A stretch of DNA of 64,000 nucleotides from an uncultured Clostridia bacterium (GCA_948852945.1 CAQPBJ010000001.1:65617-129616); one strand, 5' to 3'. Positions 1-8,534 are shown, counted from the stretch's first letter. Translations and numbers: made by a program. Notes: generated from the letters alone by a model not told the origin.

Positions 1-2
1 TA

Positions 3-80
3 AAGAAATGCAAAAGACAAAATAAAAAATATAAATCTGTAAGAGATGGAGAAGTAATTATAGAAAATATAAGAGGATAA
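3..80 (+). CDS. 3' end of an unidentified gene (partial)
   Basis: An open frame enters from the left edge and stops at TAA 78-80. The visible tail is about 25 residues, rich in Lys and Arg. The next gene starts 3 bases later, which suggests one operon. The tail is too short to assign to a family, so this could be chance coding. Confidence 0.4.
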   Translation, partial: KKCKRQNKKYKSVRDGEVIIENIRG

Positions 81-83
81 TAC

Positions 84-767
84 ATGAAAAATGAAATTAA
101 TGAAGTAAGCCAAGAATTAAAAAATCATATTGAAAAAAATATTTTTCCAAAGTATAGCAAATATTATTCACATGGAATGATACATATTAATAATGTAATT
201 AATAATATGATGATGCTTGCCGATTACTATAATTTAGATAAAAATATGGCATATACTATAGCTAGCTATCATGACTTAGGATTAAAAATTAGTAGAGAAA
301 ATCATGAATACGAATCAGGAAAAATTTTAGAAAATGATTTGGAAATAAAAAAATATTTTAATGATGAAGATATTAAAGTAATGAAAGAAGCAATAGAAGA
401 TCATAGAGGATCTCGAAAAGAAAGACCTAGAAACATTTATGGAGAATGCATGTCTGATTCAGATAGAGATTTTGATATTAAGCTTTTAGCTAAAAGACAG
501 ATAGCAACATCAATAAAAAATTTACCAGAAATTAATGATTTTGATAAACATTTTGAAAACTGCTATAAATATATATGTAAGAGAATAAATAGTAATGGTA
601 ATTTTAACATATGGACAAACAATCCAGTATTAGCACAAAAAAGAGATGACTTTCAAAAGAATTATTTAGACACAGAATATGCCAAATCAATATATAAAGC
701 AGAGTGGAATAAAATATCAAAAGACGGAACAATGGAAAAAATAATAAATTATTATGAAGATTATTAA
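84..767 (+). CDS. HD-domain phosphohydrolase-like protein
   Basis: A 227-residue protein. A histidine near residue 31 (YSHGMIHI), the HD pair in ASYHDLG near residues 62-68 and a later DH in EDHRG near residue 107 follow the spacing of the HD metal-dependent phosphohydrolase superfamily. The substrate cannot be read from sequence; members act on nucleotides or similar phosphates. The frame begins 3 bases after the preceding partial gene and is followed 16 bases later by a CYTH-type gene, so the two are probably co-transcribed. The AT-rich composition matches the chromosome. Family assignment is fairly secure, specific function is not. Confidence 0.7.
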   Translation: MKNEINEVSQELKNHIEKNIFPKYSKYYSHGMIHINNVINNMMMLADYYNLDKNMAYTIASYHDLGLKISRENHEYESGKILENDLEIKKYFNDEDIKVMKEAIEDHRGSRKERPRNIYGECMSDSDRDFDIKLLAKRQIATSIKNLPEINDFDKHFENCYKYICKRINSNGNFNIWTNNPVLAQKRDDFQKNYLDTEYAKSIYKAEWNKISKDGTMEKIINYYEDY

Positions 768-782
768 GGAAGTGAAAATAAT

Positions 783-1337
783 ATGATAAACGAATATAAA
801 GAACATGAAATAAAAGTTTTAGATATAGATATTGATCAATTAGTAAAAAGATTAGAAGAAATAGGAGCCAAAAAAGTTTATGACAATGAACGCACAATAA
901 TTGCACTAGATACTAAAGAAAGAACATTTTTAAACAAACATGATAAATTAATTAGAGTAACAGACGAAGGCAATATAAAAGTAACAATGCATGTTAATCA
1001 AAGTAAACCAGAAATTAAAGAAGGAATAAAGTTTAAAACAAGTAGATTAAAAGAAACTATGGATTTCTTTCATGAAATAGGTTTAGACCCTATTAGTAAA
1101 GTAAAAGCAAGCAGGATATCGTATGAATTAGGAAAAATTGACTTCGATATAGATAAATTCCCCGCTATTCCAGCATTTTTAGAAATAGATATAGAATTTA
1201 TAAAAGAAGAAGGATATGAACTAGAACAATTATTAAAAGAATTAGGATTAGAAAATAATAAAGTAGTAGTTATGGGAACAGAAGATATTCATAATTTATA
1301 TGGTAAAGATTATTTTAATGAATATAGAGCTAAATAA
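783..1337 (+). CDS. CYTH domain protein (class IV adenylyl cyclase-like)
   Basis: A 184-residue protein beginning with the charged strand HEIKVLDID, close to the ExExK-type signature of CYTH phosphohydrolase/cyclase enzymes. Alternating charged strands follow, including IRVTDEG, IKVTMHV and FLEIDIEFI. CYTH proteins bind triphosphorylated substrates in a beta tunnel. Bacterial relatives are CyaB-like cyclases, thiamine triphosphatases and tripolyphosphatases, and the exact reaction here is open. It has the leader AAGGAAGTGAAAATAAT, also seen upstream of two other genes in this patch. Confidence 0.7.
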   Translation: MINEYKEHEIKVLDIDIDQLVKRLEEIGAKKVYDNERTIIALDTKERTFLNKHDKLIRVTDEGNIKVTMHVNQSKPEIKEGIKFKTSRLKETMDFFHEIGLDPISKVKASRISYELGKIDFDIDKFPAIPAFLEIDIEFIKEEGYELEQLLKELGLENNKVVVMGTEDIHNLYGKDYFNEYRAK

Positions 1338-1534
1338 GATAGAAGAAAAAGCATTATATGTTGCAAAAAATAATTAGAATAATGAATATTATAATGACTT
1401 AAATATTATGAAAGAAAGTAGTTCTTTTATAGAAAATCAATACCAAAAGAAAATTTATTGATAAAAATAAGAAAATATTTAAATGAATTAAAATTAAGAG
1501 AATTTTAATAATAATTATAGTTAAAGGAGGGATT
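1338..1534. other. AT-rich spacer, possible gene remnants
   Basis: About 200 bases between the CYTH gene and rhuM with several stops in each frame. Short Lys/Asn-rich fragments suggest decayed coding sequence. I see no convincing promoter or hairpin. Confidence 0.3.
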
Positions 1535-2533
1535 ATGAGAAAAACTAACAATGAAATAATGATTTATGAAGATAAAGATGGCGTGACAAAAGTAAATGTA
1601 AAATTTACTAATGAAGATTTATGGCTTACACAAAATCAATTAGCTAGTATTTATAAAACTACTCAACAAAATATTAGTCTACATATAAAAAGTATTTATA
1701 ATGATGGTGAGCTTCAAGAAAATTCAACTAACAAGAAATTCTTGTTAGTTCAAAAAGAAGGAAATAGAGAAGTAAAAAGAAATATAGATCATTATAATTT
1801 AGATATGATAATTGCCTTGGGATATAGAGTTCAATCAGAAGTAGCAGTTAGATTTAGAATATGGGCAACTGAAAGACTACACGAATACATACAAAAAGGT
1901 TTTTCAATGGATGATGAAAGATTAAAACAAGGTGGAAATAGATATTTTAGAGAATTATTACAACGAATTAGAGACATTCGTTCAAGTGAAAGAAACTTTT
2001 ATCAACAGGTAACAGATATTTACGCAACAAGTATTGATTATGATCCAAGAAGTGATATGACGAAAAAATTCTTTGCAACAGTGCAAAACAAATTACATTA
2101 TGCGGTTCACGAACATACAGCAGCAGAATTAATTTATGATAGAGTTGATAATGAAAAGCCTTATGTTGGGATGACAAATTTTAAAGGCGATTATGTTACA
2201 ATAGATGATGTAAAAATTGCTAAAAATTATTTGTCAGAAATAGAATTACAAAGACTTAATTTATTAGTATCTCAATTTTTAGATTATGCAGAATTGCAAG
2301 CATTAGAACAAAGAAGTATGAAAATGATAGATTGGATAGAAGAATTAGATAATCAAATACTTTTGAATAGAAGAGAAATATTAGAAGATAATGGAAAAAT
2401 ATCTCACGCAGAAGCAATAAAAAAGGCTGAAAAAGAATTTAAAATTTATCGTGAAAGAGAGATAAAAGAATTACAAAGTGATTTTGACATAATGATAAAA
2501 TTATTAAATAATAATAAAAATGAAAGTAAATAA
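1535..2533 (+). CDS. rhuM: RhuM family protein
   Basis: A 332-residue protein of the RhuM family, first described as a virulence-associated ORF and now mostly seen in genomic islands and phage or defence neighbourhoods. The diagnostic N-terminal region is present: DLWLTQNQLASIYKTTQQNIS near residues 28-48, then a helix-turn-helix-like segment, NLDMIIALGYRVQSEVAVRFR near residues 88-108 and the helical WATERLHEYIQKGF. The C-terminal third is helical and charged. Start chosen for the AAAGGAGGGATT ribosome-binding site. A perfect 12-bp inverted repeat lies inside the gene at 1726-1750. Molecular function is not established. Confidence 0.85.
   Translation: MRKTNNEIMIYEDKDGVTKVNVKFTNEDLWLTQNQLASIYKTTQQNISLHIKSIYNDGELQENSTNKKFLLVQKEGNREVKRNIDHYNLDMIIALGYRVQSEVAVRFRIWATERLHEYIQKGFSMDDERLKQGGNRYFRELLQRIRDIRSSERNFYQQVTDIYATSIDYDPRSDMTKKFFATVQNKLHYAVHEHTAAELIYDRVDNEKPYVGMTNFKGDYVTIDDVKIAKNYLSEIELQRLNLLVSQFLDYAELQALEQRSMKMIDWIEELDNQILLNRREILEDNGKISHAEAIKKAEKEFKIYREREIKELQSDFDIMIKLLNNNKNESK
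1726..1750. repeat. Perfect 12-bp inverted repeat inside rhuM
   Basis: Two 12-base arms separated by one base, starting AACTAACAAGAA, fall within the codons for the stretch after ELQENS. It may form a strong mRNA hairpin or be an operator-like site. It is unusual within a coding region. Confidence 0.6.
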
Positions 2534-2613
2534 TAAAAAAATGACAACAAGTTGTTGCCAAATAGAATTTTAAATCTGTCGAATTCGACGGGATAATAAA
2601 GGAAGTGAAAATA

Positions 2614-2769
2614 ATGAATAAGACTCAAAATAAGAAAAGCGATAATAGAATAGACGAAAATATGCCAAAAATGAACATCAACTGGTTGATTACGATTTAT
2701 TTAAACCCCTTAGCAACGCCTTATAAATACAGAGATTCCACGAATTTAGATCTTACACATTTTGGCTAA
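2614..2769 (+). CDS. Short ORF, possible remnant (51 aa)
   Basis: ATG preceded by GGAAGTGAAAATA, the same leader found before the CYTH and rbgA genes, then 51 codons. The first part is Lys/Asn-rich and the end does not resemble any family I recognise. It contains one copy of the TGATTACGA/TTTAAACCCCT repeat. It may be a junction of two broken genes rather than a working one. Confidence 0.3.
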   Translation: MNKTQNKKSDNRIDENMPKMNINWLITIYLNPLATPYKYRDSTNLDLTHFG

Positions 2770-2865
2770 AAAGAAGCAAAAATCACTAAAAAATCATAAA
2801 ATCATAGCAAATTTAATGAATTTTATTATAGGAATTCAAAAGGTGATTACGACATTTAAACCCCT
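2687..2865. repeat. Imperfect direct repeat pair near the start of the BRO-N gene
   Basis: TGATTACGA followed by TTTAAACCCCT occurs at 2687-2710 and again at 2844-2865, with 4 versus 2 bases between the halves. The two lie in the otherwise empty 360-base stretch between rhuM and the antirepressor-like gene. They could be element ends or recombination residue. Confidence 0.45.
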
Positions 2866-2891
2866 CAATAAAAGAGAAAGAAGGTGTTAAT

Positions 2892-3752
2892 TTGAAGAAT
2901 AAATTAGAGACGATATCAAATCTATTTGAAGATAAGGAAATAAGAAGTATTTGGGATAGTGAAAAAGAAGAGTATTATTTTAGCGTAGTTGATGTTGTAA
3001 GTGCATTGACAGAAAGTAATGATGCGAGAAAATATTGGTCTGTATTAAAATTGAGATTAAAAAAAGAGGAGTCTGAGTTGGCTACAAATTGTAGTCAACT
3101 GAAATTAAAATCAAGTGACGGTAAATATTATAATCAGGATGTACTTGATACAAAAGGAATTTTAAGACTTATTGAATCAGTTCCGAGTCCAAAAGCAGAA
3201 CCTTTTAAATTATGGTTAGCGAATCTTGGTAGTGAGAGAATTGATGAAGTATTTGATCCTGAAATCGCAATAAATCGAGCAGTAAATTATTATCGTAATA
3301 AAGGTTATACAGACGAATGGATTAAGGCTAGATTAATGGGAATAGTAGATAGATTTAAACTTACGGACATTTGGAAAGAAGGAGGCATAAACAAACCAAT
3401 AGAATATGCTTTACTAACCAATGAAATTTATAAAGGATGGTCTGGAATGAAAGTTAATGAATACAAGGAATTAAAAGGGCTAAGAAAAGAATCTTTAAGA
3501 GATAATATGACTGATATAGAAGTTGCACTTACAAATATAGGAGAGATTGCAACACGAGATATCGCAAGAGAAGAACATCCACAAGGCTTAAAAGAAAATT
3601 TGAAAGTTGCCAAACGAGGTGGAGGAGTTGCTAAAGGTGCTAGAGATTTATATGAAAAGGAAACAAAAAAATCTGCTATTTCTAAAGACAATGCACTCAA
3701 TTATCAATATGTTAATGAACAACAAAAAATAGAGAGTAAAGTTAATGAGTAA
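2892..3752 (+). CDS. BRO-N domain protein, phage antirepressor-like
   Basis: A 286-residue protein. Residues 15-120 show a BRO-N type DNA-binding domain: IRSIWDSEKEEYYFSVVDVVSALTESNDARKYW written here in parts as IRSIWD, YYFSVVDVV and ARKYW, then LRLIESVPSPKAEPFKLWLA. BRO-N proteins are phage and island regulators. The C-terminal half includes a conserved-looking HPQGLKENLKVAKRGGGVA segment. The start is TTG, selected by the AGAAGGTG ribosome-binding site. It neighbours rhuM, which fits an integrated-element remnant. The target is unknown. Confidence 0.75.
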   Translation: MKNKLETISNLFEDKEIRSIWDSEKEEYYFSVVDVVSALTESNDARKYWSVLKLRLKKEESELATNCSQLKLKSSDGKYYNQDVLDTKGILRLIESVPSPKAEPFKLWLANLGSERIDEVFDPEIAINRAVNYYRNKGYTDEWIKARLMGIVDRFKLTDIWKEGGINKPIEYALLTNEIYKGWSGMKVNEYKELKGLRKESLRDNMTDIEVALTNIGEIATRDIAREEHPQGLKENLKVAKRGGGVAKGARDLYEKETKKSAISKDNALNYQYVNEQQKIESKVNE

Positions 3753-3810
3753 ATTCACACATTTACCATTAATTACATTTGAATATATAATTAATTTGGA
3801 GTGTGATTTT

Positions 3811-4086
3811 ATGGATAAATATAATATTGAAGAAATTAAAGAAAAATTAGAAAGATGTAAAAGCATGAAACTGGAAGATGTAACGCTAGATGATGTAGAC
3901 GAAATAAGTTCTATAAAAATAGATAGAAGAAAACCTAGTAATGAAAGAATATTAGATTTTTTGACTAAAGTAAAAAATCCATATATATTTAAAGTGAATG
4001 GTAAATTAGTTAGAATTAGATTTTCAGATACAGATAAAACTGCAGAAGATTGTTTAACTAGAGTATTGGAAAATTTATACAGATAA
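3811..4086 (+). CDS. DUF6870-like small protein
   Basis: A 91-residue protein beginning MDKYNIEEIKEKLERCK. It contains NERILDFLTKVKNPYIFKV and ends with TAEDCLTRVLENL, the pattern of a small family common in Clostridia mobile regions (DUF6870 as I recall it). An upstream in-frame start exists at 3745, but TTGGAGTGTGATTTT sits directly before 3811, so this start is preferred. No enzymatic motif is visible and the role is unknown. Confidence 0.65.
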   Translation: MDKYNIEEIKEKLERCKSMKLEDVTLDDVDEISSIKIDRRKPSNERILDFLTKVKNPYIFKVNGKLVRIRFSDTDKTAEDCLTRVLENLYR

Positions 4087-4103
4087 AGTTAATTGGAGGT
4101 AAA

Positions 4104-4502
4104 ATGAAAGCAATAACAATTAAACAACCATGGGCAACATTAATAGCAGAAGGTTATAAAGAATATGAATTTAGAACATGGAAAACTAAATATCGTGGAG
4201 ATATATTAATTCATGCAGGTAAAGGGATAGATAAAAAGGCAATGGAGAGATTCAAACATTTAAATTTAGAATATCCAGTTGGTCAAATTATTGCAAAGGC
4301 AATAATTACTGATTGTGTCAAAGTTGATGATAGATTAAGAGATGTATTAGCTAAAAAAGATCCAATAGTATATAAAGGCGTAATAAATAAAACATCGAAT
4401 GATTGGGATGGATATGGATTTAAATTAGAAAACATTGAAAAAATAAATCCTATTGAAGTAAATGGTAAATTAAGCTTATGGGATTATGATTATGAAAATT
4501 AA
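4104..4502 (+). CDS. ASCH domain protein
   Basis: A 132-residue ASCH-fold protein. The hallmarks are AITIKQPWATLIAEGYKEYE at the start, the RTWKTKYRGDILIHAGK segment, and VGQIIAKAIITDC. ASCH domains belong to the PUA-like fold and are thought to bind RNA or modified nucleotides. Some members are amidohydrolases of acylated cytidine. It has a TTGGAGG ribosome-binding site and is followed after 26 bases by a second ASCH-like gene, which makes a two-gene unit. Confidence 0.8.
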   Translation: MKAITIKQPWATLIAEGYKEYEFRTWKTKYRGDILIHAGKGIDKKAMERFKHLNLEYPVGQIIAKAIITDCVKVDDRLRDVLAKKDPIVYKGVINKTSNDWDGYGFKLENIEKINPIEVNGKLSLWDYDYEN

Positions 4503-4528
4503 ATAATAAGGAGTTATGGAGAAATAGT

Positions 4529-4876
4529 ATGAAACATAGAATGAATTTAAATAATAACCCCTTTAATCTTATAAAGAATGGAACAAAAACTATAGAATTA
4601 CGATTAAACGATGAAAAAAGGCAACTGCTAAAAGAAAAAGATTTGATAGAGTTTACAAATAGAACGACATTAGAAGTCATAATGGTTGAAGTAGTAAAAT
4701 TATACAAATATTCAAATTTTGGCGAGTTATATAAACATTTTGATAAAATATCAATGGGATACGATAAAGATGATTTTGCAAATCCTAAAGATATGGAAAA
4801 ATATTATTCTAAAGAAGAACAAGAAAAATATGGAGTTGTTGGCATAGAAATAAGAGTGATAGAAGATAGGAAGTGA
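4529..4876 (+). CDS. Second ASCH/PUA-like small protein
   Basis: A 115-residue protein. It has the ASCH-like opening NNNPFNLIKNGTKTIELRLND and the segment LKEKDLIEFTNR, then IMVEVVKLYKYSNF and VVGIEIRVI. It is divergent from the ASCH gene just upstream and resembles the short ASCH proteins annotated as RNA-binding. It ends with TGA, which shows that TGA is a stop in this genome. The next gene, rbgA, begins 4 bases later. Confidence 0.75.
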   Translation: MKHRMNLNNNPFNLIKNGTKTIELRLNDEKRQLLKEKDLIEFTNRTTLEVIMVEVVKLYKYSNFGELYKHFDKISMGYDKDDFANPKDMEKYYSKEEQEKYGVVGIEIRVIEDRK

Positions 4877-4880
4877 AAAT

Positions 4881-5768
4881 ATGGACAATCAACAAAATAG
4901 GGCAAATATAAACTGGTATCCAGGTCATATGGCAAAAACTAAGAGGCAAATGATAGAAGACTCAAAACTAATAGATGTAGTAGTAGAAATATTAGATGCA
5001 CGTATACCAAAATCAAGCCAAAATCCAGACATAGCAGAAATTATTAAAAATAAAAAAAGAATAATAGTACTAAATAAAAGCGATTTAGCAGATGAAAAAG
5101 AAACAAGAAAATGGATAGAATATTTTAAGAAAAAGAATATAACCGCAATAGAAGCGGATTCTAATCAAGGAAAAGGAATTGAACAAGTAAAAAAATCAAT
5201 TGAAAATATAATGGAAGCAGAATTAAAAGCTCAAAATGAAAAAGGCAGAATTAGAAAAACAATAAGAGTCATGATTATTGGTATACCTAATGTAGGAAAA
5301 TCATCATTCATAAATAGAATATCAAAGAAAACTACAATGACAGTAGGAAATAAACCGGGTGTAACTAAACAAAAACAATGGATAAGAATAGGAAATCAGA
5401 TAGAATTATTAGACACTCCAGGTGTACTTTGGCCTAAATTTGAAAGTGAAGAAGTAGGATTAAATTTAGCATATACAGGAAGTATCAAAGACGATGTACT
5501 AGAAAGAACAGAAGTTGCATATACACTAATTCAATATTTAGATAAAAATTATCCAGAAAAATTATATGAAAAATATAAAATAACAACAGAAAATCTAGAA
5601 AAAATAAAAAATCACCCACAATATTATCTTGAACTAATGTACCTAATTGGAAGAAAAAGAGGAGCATTAATATCAGGAGGAAATATAGATGAAGAAAAAG
5701 TTGCAAATATAATATTAGATGATTTTAAAAATGGCAAAATAGGAAAAATAACACTTGAAAAAGTGTAA
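4881..5768 (+). CDS. rbgA: Ribosome biogenesis GTPase RbgA (YlqF)
   Basis: A 295-residue circularly permuted GTPase required for late 50S subunit assembly. The G motifs appear in permuted order: G4 NKSDLAD near residues 63-69, G1 IPNVGKSSFIN near 135-145, the G2 Thr region NKPGVTK and G3 DTPGVLWP near 178-185. The N-terminal INWYPGHMAK is the classic YlqF start. The C-terminal helical domain contains LIGRKRGALISGG. Length matches the family. It is followed by mrnC after 15 bases, so both probably form one ribosome-maturation operon. Confidence 0.95.
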   Translation: MDNQQNRANINWYPGHMAKTKRQMIEDSKLIDVVVEILDARIPKSSQNPDIAEIIKNKKRIIVLNKSDLADEKETRKWIEYFKKKNITAIEADSNQGKGIEQVKKSIENIMEAELKAQNEKGRIRKTIRVMIIGIPNVGKSSFINRISKKTTMTVGNKPGVTKQKQWIRIGNQIELLDTPGVLWPKFESEEVGLNLAYTGSIKDDVLERTEVAYTLIQYLDKNYPEKLYEKYKITTENLEKIKNHPQYYLELMYLIGRKRGALISGGNIDEEKVANIILDDFKNGKIGKITLEKV

Positions 5769-5783
5769 AAAGAAAGGAACAAA

Positions 5784-6185
5784 ATGGAGTTAATAGAAAG
5801 AAAAAAAGACGAAACAGAAGTCAATTTGTTATCACCACTAACATGGGCATATGTAGGAGATGCAATCTATGAACTATACATACGAACCAATTTAGTAAAT
5901 AAAACAAAACTAAAGCCACATAAATTACATATAGAATCTATAAAATATGTAAAAGCAAAGGCTCAAGCAGACATATTAAAAAGATTAATGGATGATTTAA
6001 CAGAAGAAGAAAAAGAAATTGTAAGAAGAGCAAGAAATGCAGAGAATCATCATTTACCTAAGAATGCAGACCCAGAGGATTACATGTATTCAACAGCATT
6101 TGAAGGATTAGTAGGATATTTATATTTATCTAAAAAAGACGAAAGACTAAAAGAAATTTTAGAAAAATGTATAATAGAAGAATAA
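5784..6185 (+). CDS. mrnC: Mini-ribonuclease III
   Basis: A 133-residue RNase III-like protein without a double-stranded RNA binding domain, as expected of Mini-III, which matures 23S rRNA ends. The signature LTWAYVGDAIYELYIR occurs near residues 18-33, with the catalytic Asp in GDA. The segments RARNAENHH and STAFEGLVGYLYL (the second acidic region) are present. It directly follows rbgA and ends in a terminator. The catalytic region looks intact. Confidence 0.95.
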   Translation: MELIERKKDETEVNLLSPLTWAYVGDAIYELYIRTNLVNKTKLKPHKLHIESIKYVKAKAQADILKRLMDDLTEEEKEIVRRARNAENHHLPKNADPEDYMYSTAFEGLVGYLYLSKKDERLKEILEKCIIEE

Positions 6186-6215
6186 GCTACAGGTTGATGC
6201 AGCTTATTCTTTTTT
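6179..6215 (+). terminator. Intrinsic terminator of rbgA-mrnC
   Basis: A perfect 10-bp stem (AGAATAAGCT against AGCTTATTCT) with a 12-base loop, followed by a T run. The left arm overlaps the stop codon of mrnC. Confidence 0.9.
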
Positions 6216-6224
6216 GGTATTTAA

Positions 6225-6254
6225 TTAGACAAAGTTATGTAAACATGATATAAT
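6225..6254 (+). promoter_or_regulatory. Promoter of GC-richer cassette at 6294
   Basis: -35-like TTAGAC at 6225-6230 and -10 TATAAT at 6249-6254 preceded by TG (extended -10). The same ATGATATAATAA context recurs before the genes at 10661, 29716 and 44851. Confidence 0.7.
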
Positions 6255-6293
6255 AAGCAATATACGACATTTGAAGAATAGGAGAGAAGAGAT

Positions 6294-6581
6294 ATGTTGC
6301 ATCCTGAAATGGAGCGGTTTCGCGTAATGCGAGACCAAGTACACACAGAAGAATTGGAAAAAAGAATGCAATGTGATGAATTTGATCCAAGCTTCTACTT
6401 AGAAGGAAGCGAAGAACAGCAGATGTACATTAAGGGACACGAAGATGGACTGGAAGCAATACCAGGGAAAAGTGTTTTCTTTTTGGAACTTGCTGGAAGC
6501 ATGAGAAAAGCGTATGCACATGGCTTTCGTACAGGAGAAAATATCAAAACCAATCAGGCATTAAGCTCCGATTACGAATAG
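6294..6581 (+). CDS. Unknown small protein (GC-richer cassette 1)
   Basis: 95 residues, with no family recognised. It is Glu/Met-rich at the start, has FDPSFYLEGSEEQQMYIKGHEDG in the middle and GSMRKAYAHGFRTGENI towards the end. The base composition and arginine codons (CGG, CGC, CGT) differ from the AGA-only neighbours. CGG is codon 8. It has its own promoter, a GGAGAG ribosome-binding site and its own terminator, so it is a free-standing unit. It looks acquired, though an unusual native gene cannot be excluded. Confidence 0.7.
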   Translation: MLHPEMERFRVMRDQVHTEELEKRMQCDEFDPSFYLEGSEEQQMYIKGHEDGLEAIPGKSVFFLELAGSMRKAYAHGFRTGENIKTNQALSSDYE

Positions 6582-6587
6582 TCAAAA

Positions 6588-6625
6588 GCAAAACCACCAG
6601 CTGAAATTTAAGCAGGTGGTTTTGC
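6588..6625 (+). terminator. Terminator after cassette 1
   Basis: GCAAAACCACC pairs with GGTGGTTTTGC (11 bp) just downstream of the stop codon. The T tract lies within the right arm. Confidence 0.7.
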
Positions 6626-6642
6626 ATATATTAAAAAATAAT

Positions 6643-6677
6643 AAAAGGATTTGAAAATAAAACCTCAAATCCTTTAT
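6643..6677 (-). terminator. Terminator of the tRNA-Glu transcript
   Basis: AAAGGATTTGA pairs with TCAAATCCTTT. On the minus strand this hairpin follows the tRNA 3' end by about 20 bases and runs into a T-rich stretch. Confidence 0.65.
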
Positions 6678-6696
6678 TTATAGGCAATTTATAGCC

Positions 6697-6771
6697 TGGT
6701 GACCCCTACGGGAATCGAACCCATGATTCCACCTTGAGAGGGTGGCGTCTTAGCCGCTTGACCAAGGGGCC
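6697..6771 (-). tRNA. tRNA-Glu (anticodon CTC)
   Basis: On the minus strand a complete cloverleaf of 75 bases with encoded CCA. The acceptor GGCCCCT pairs with AGGGGTC. The anticodon stem CCACC/GGTGG encloses loop CTCTCAA, giving anticodon CTC for GAG codons. The T arm contains GGTTCGATTCC. It stands alone, with its own promoter and terminator. Confidence 0.93.
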
Positions 6772-6788
6772 ATAATCAGTACTTACTA

Positions 6789-6818
6789 TTTATACCACAA
6801 ATAGTAGGTTTTCGTCAA
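6789..6818 (-). promoter_or_regulatory. Promoter of tRNA-Glu
   Basis: Minus-strand TTGACG (6813-6818) and TATAAA (6789-6794), 18 bases apart, lie just upstream of the tRNA. Confidence 0.65.
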
Positions 6819-6851
6819 TAGAAGAGAAAAGAAAAAATATTTTATTTTTTG

Positions 6852-6891
6852 CGAACAAATGTATTGACAAAAAACAAAATAGAAGTATAAT
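6852..6891 (+). promoter_or_regulatory. recN promoter with a possible LexA (SOS) half-site
   Basis: TTGACA at 6864-6869 and TATAAT at 6886-6891 form a good sigma-A promoter. CGAACAAATGT at 6852-6862 overlaps the upstream edge and matches one half of the Gram-positive SOS box (CGAAC-N4-GTTCG); the other half is poor. recN is a usual LexA target, so SOS control is plausible but unproven. Confidence 0.55.
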
Positions 6892-6923
6892 ATTTATACA
6901 AACAAACGTACGGAGGTATAATT

Positions 6924-8534
6924 ATGATAGGTACATTACATATTAAAAATGTTGGGATTATAGATGATATAAGTATTAACTTAAACGAAGGATTTAACGT
7001 ATTTACAGGTGAAACAGGAGCAGGAAAAACATTAATAATAGATTCATTACAAGTATTAGCCGGAGGTAGATTTTCTAAAGAAATAATTCGACATGGAGAA
7101 AAAAGTTCATTTATTGAAATGCTAGTATATGTAAATAATGAAGAATATATAATATCAAGAGAAGTAAATATATCAGGAAGAAATATCTGCAAAATAAATG
7201 GAAGATTAACAACAGTAAATGAATTAAAAAATTTTATGAAAAAGGTAATAGATATTCATGGACAGCAAGACAACCAAACAATATTAGAATCCTCTAGTCA
7301 TATAAAGTTCTTAGATGATTTTATTGGTAAAAATATAGTTGAAATAAAAAAAGAATATCAAGAAAAATATAATAGATATATACAAATAAAAGAAGAACTA
7401 AGAAAAAATTATGGTGACGATAAAGAAAAACAAAGAAAGTTAGACTTATTACAATACCAATTAAATGAAATTGAAGAAGCAAATTTATATGAAGGTGAAG
7501 AAGAAGAACTAGACGAACAAATTAAAAAATTAATGAACTTCGAAAAAATACAAAAAAACTTAGAAGAGTCACATTATAAATTAGAAGAAGGAATTTTAAC
7601 AGAGCTAAACACAGTAATAAGATCAATAGAAAAAATAAGTGATTATGATAAAAACTACGAGAAAATATTAGAACAGATCCAAAATGCTTATTATAACTTA
7701 GAAGAATCAGAAAGAGACTTATATAACTATAAAGAAAATGTATATTTTGATGAAGAAGAAAAATCAAACATAGAAACAAGAATTGATTTAATACAAGGAC
7801 TAAAAAGAAAATATGGAAATAATATATCAGAAATACTAGAATACATGGAAGATGTAAAAAAACAATTAAATGATATAGAAAACATGTCAGAATATATTGA
7901 AAGAATAAAAAAAGAAAAACAAAAAATAGAAGAAGAATTAGAAGAACTATCAAATAAAATGCATCAACTACGAATAGAATTTGCTAAAAAAATGTCAGAA
8001 GAAATTAATGAAGAACTTAAAGATTTGGAAATGAAAAATGCAAAATTTTCAGTAAAAATAGAATACCGAGAAGAATTCAATACAAATGGAAAAGACAATA
8101 TAGAGTTTTTAATTCAAACTAATATTGGTGAAATTGAAAAACCATTAATAAAAATAGCATCAGGTGGAGAGATGTCAAGAATAATGTTAGGAATCAAAAA
8201 AGTATTAGCTGATATAGATGAAGTGCCAATATTAATATTTGATGAAATAGATACAGGAATTAGTGGAATAGCAGCCAAAAAAGTTGGAATCAAAATGAAA
8301 GAAATATCAAAAAAACATCAAGTAATATGTGTAACACATTTAGCTCCAATAGCTGCTAAAGGAGATTATAATTATTTTATACAAAAAGAAGTTAAAGATA
8401 ATAAAACTAATACAAAAATAGAACAATTAGATGAAGAAGGAACTTTAAAAGAAATAGCTAGAATAGCATCAGGAGAGATAAATGAAATCTCAATAAATCA
8501 TGCTAAAGAACTTAGAAAAGAAAAAGTTGCATAA
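6924..8534 (+). CDS. recN: DNA repair protein RecN
   Basis: A 536-residue SMC-like ATPase acting in double-strand break repair. Walker A is GETGAGKT near residues 30-37. Long charged coiled-coil stretches run from about 150 to 360. The C-terminal ABC part has KIASGGEMSRIMLG (signature) near 410 and Walker B LIFDEIDTGISG near 435, followed by the D-loop region and QVICVTHLAPIAA. Length is slightly below the usual 550-570. The start follows GTACGGAGG. It stands in a single-gene unit with the next small gene 47 bases on. Confidence 0.95.
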   Translation: MIGTLHIKNVGIIDDISINLNEGFNVFTGETGAGKTLIIDSLQVLAGGRFSKEIIRHGEKSSFIEMLVYVNNEEYIISREVNISGRNICKINGRLTTVNELKNFMKKVIDIHGQQDNQTILESSSHIKFLDDFIGKNIVEIKKEYQEKYNRYIQIKEELRKNYGDDKEKQRKLDLLQYQLNEIEEANLYEGEEEELDEQIKKLMNFEKIQKNLEESHYKLEEGILTELNTVIRSIEKISDYDKNYEKILEQIQNAYYNLEESERDLYNYKENVYFDEEEKSNIETRIDLIQGLKRKYGNNISEILEYMEDVKKQLNDIENMSEYIERIKKEKQKIEEELEELSNKMHQLRIEFAKKMSEEINEELKDLEMKNAKFSVKIEYREEFNTNGKDNIEFLIQTNIGEIEKPLIKIASGGEMSRIMLGIKKVLADIDEVPILIFDEIDTGISGIAAKKVGIKMKEISKKHQVICVTHLAPIAAKGDYNYFIQKEVKDNKTNTKIEQLDEEGTLKEIARIASGEINEISINHAKELRKEKVA

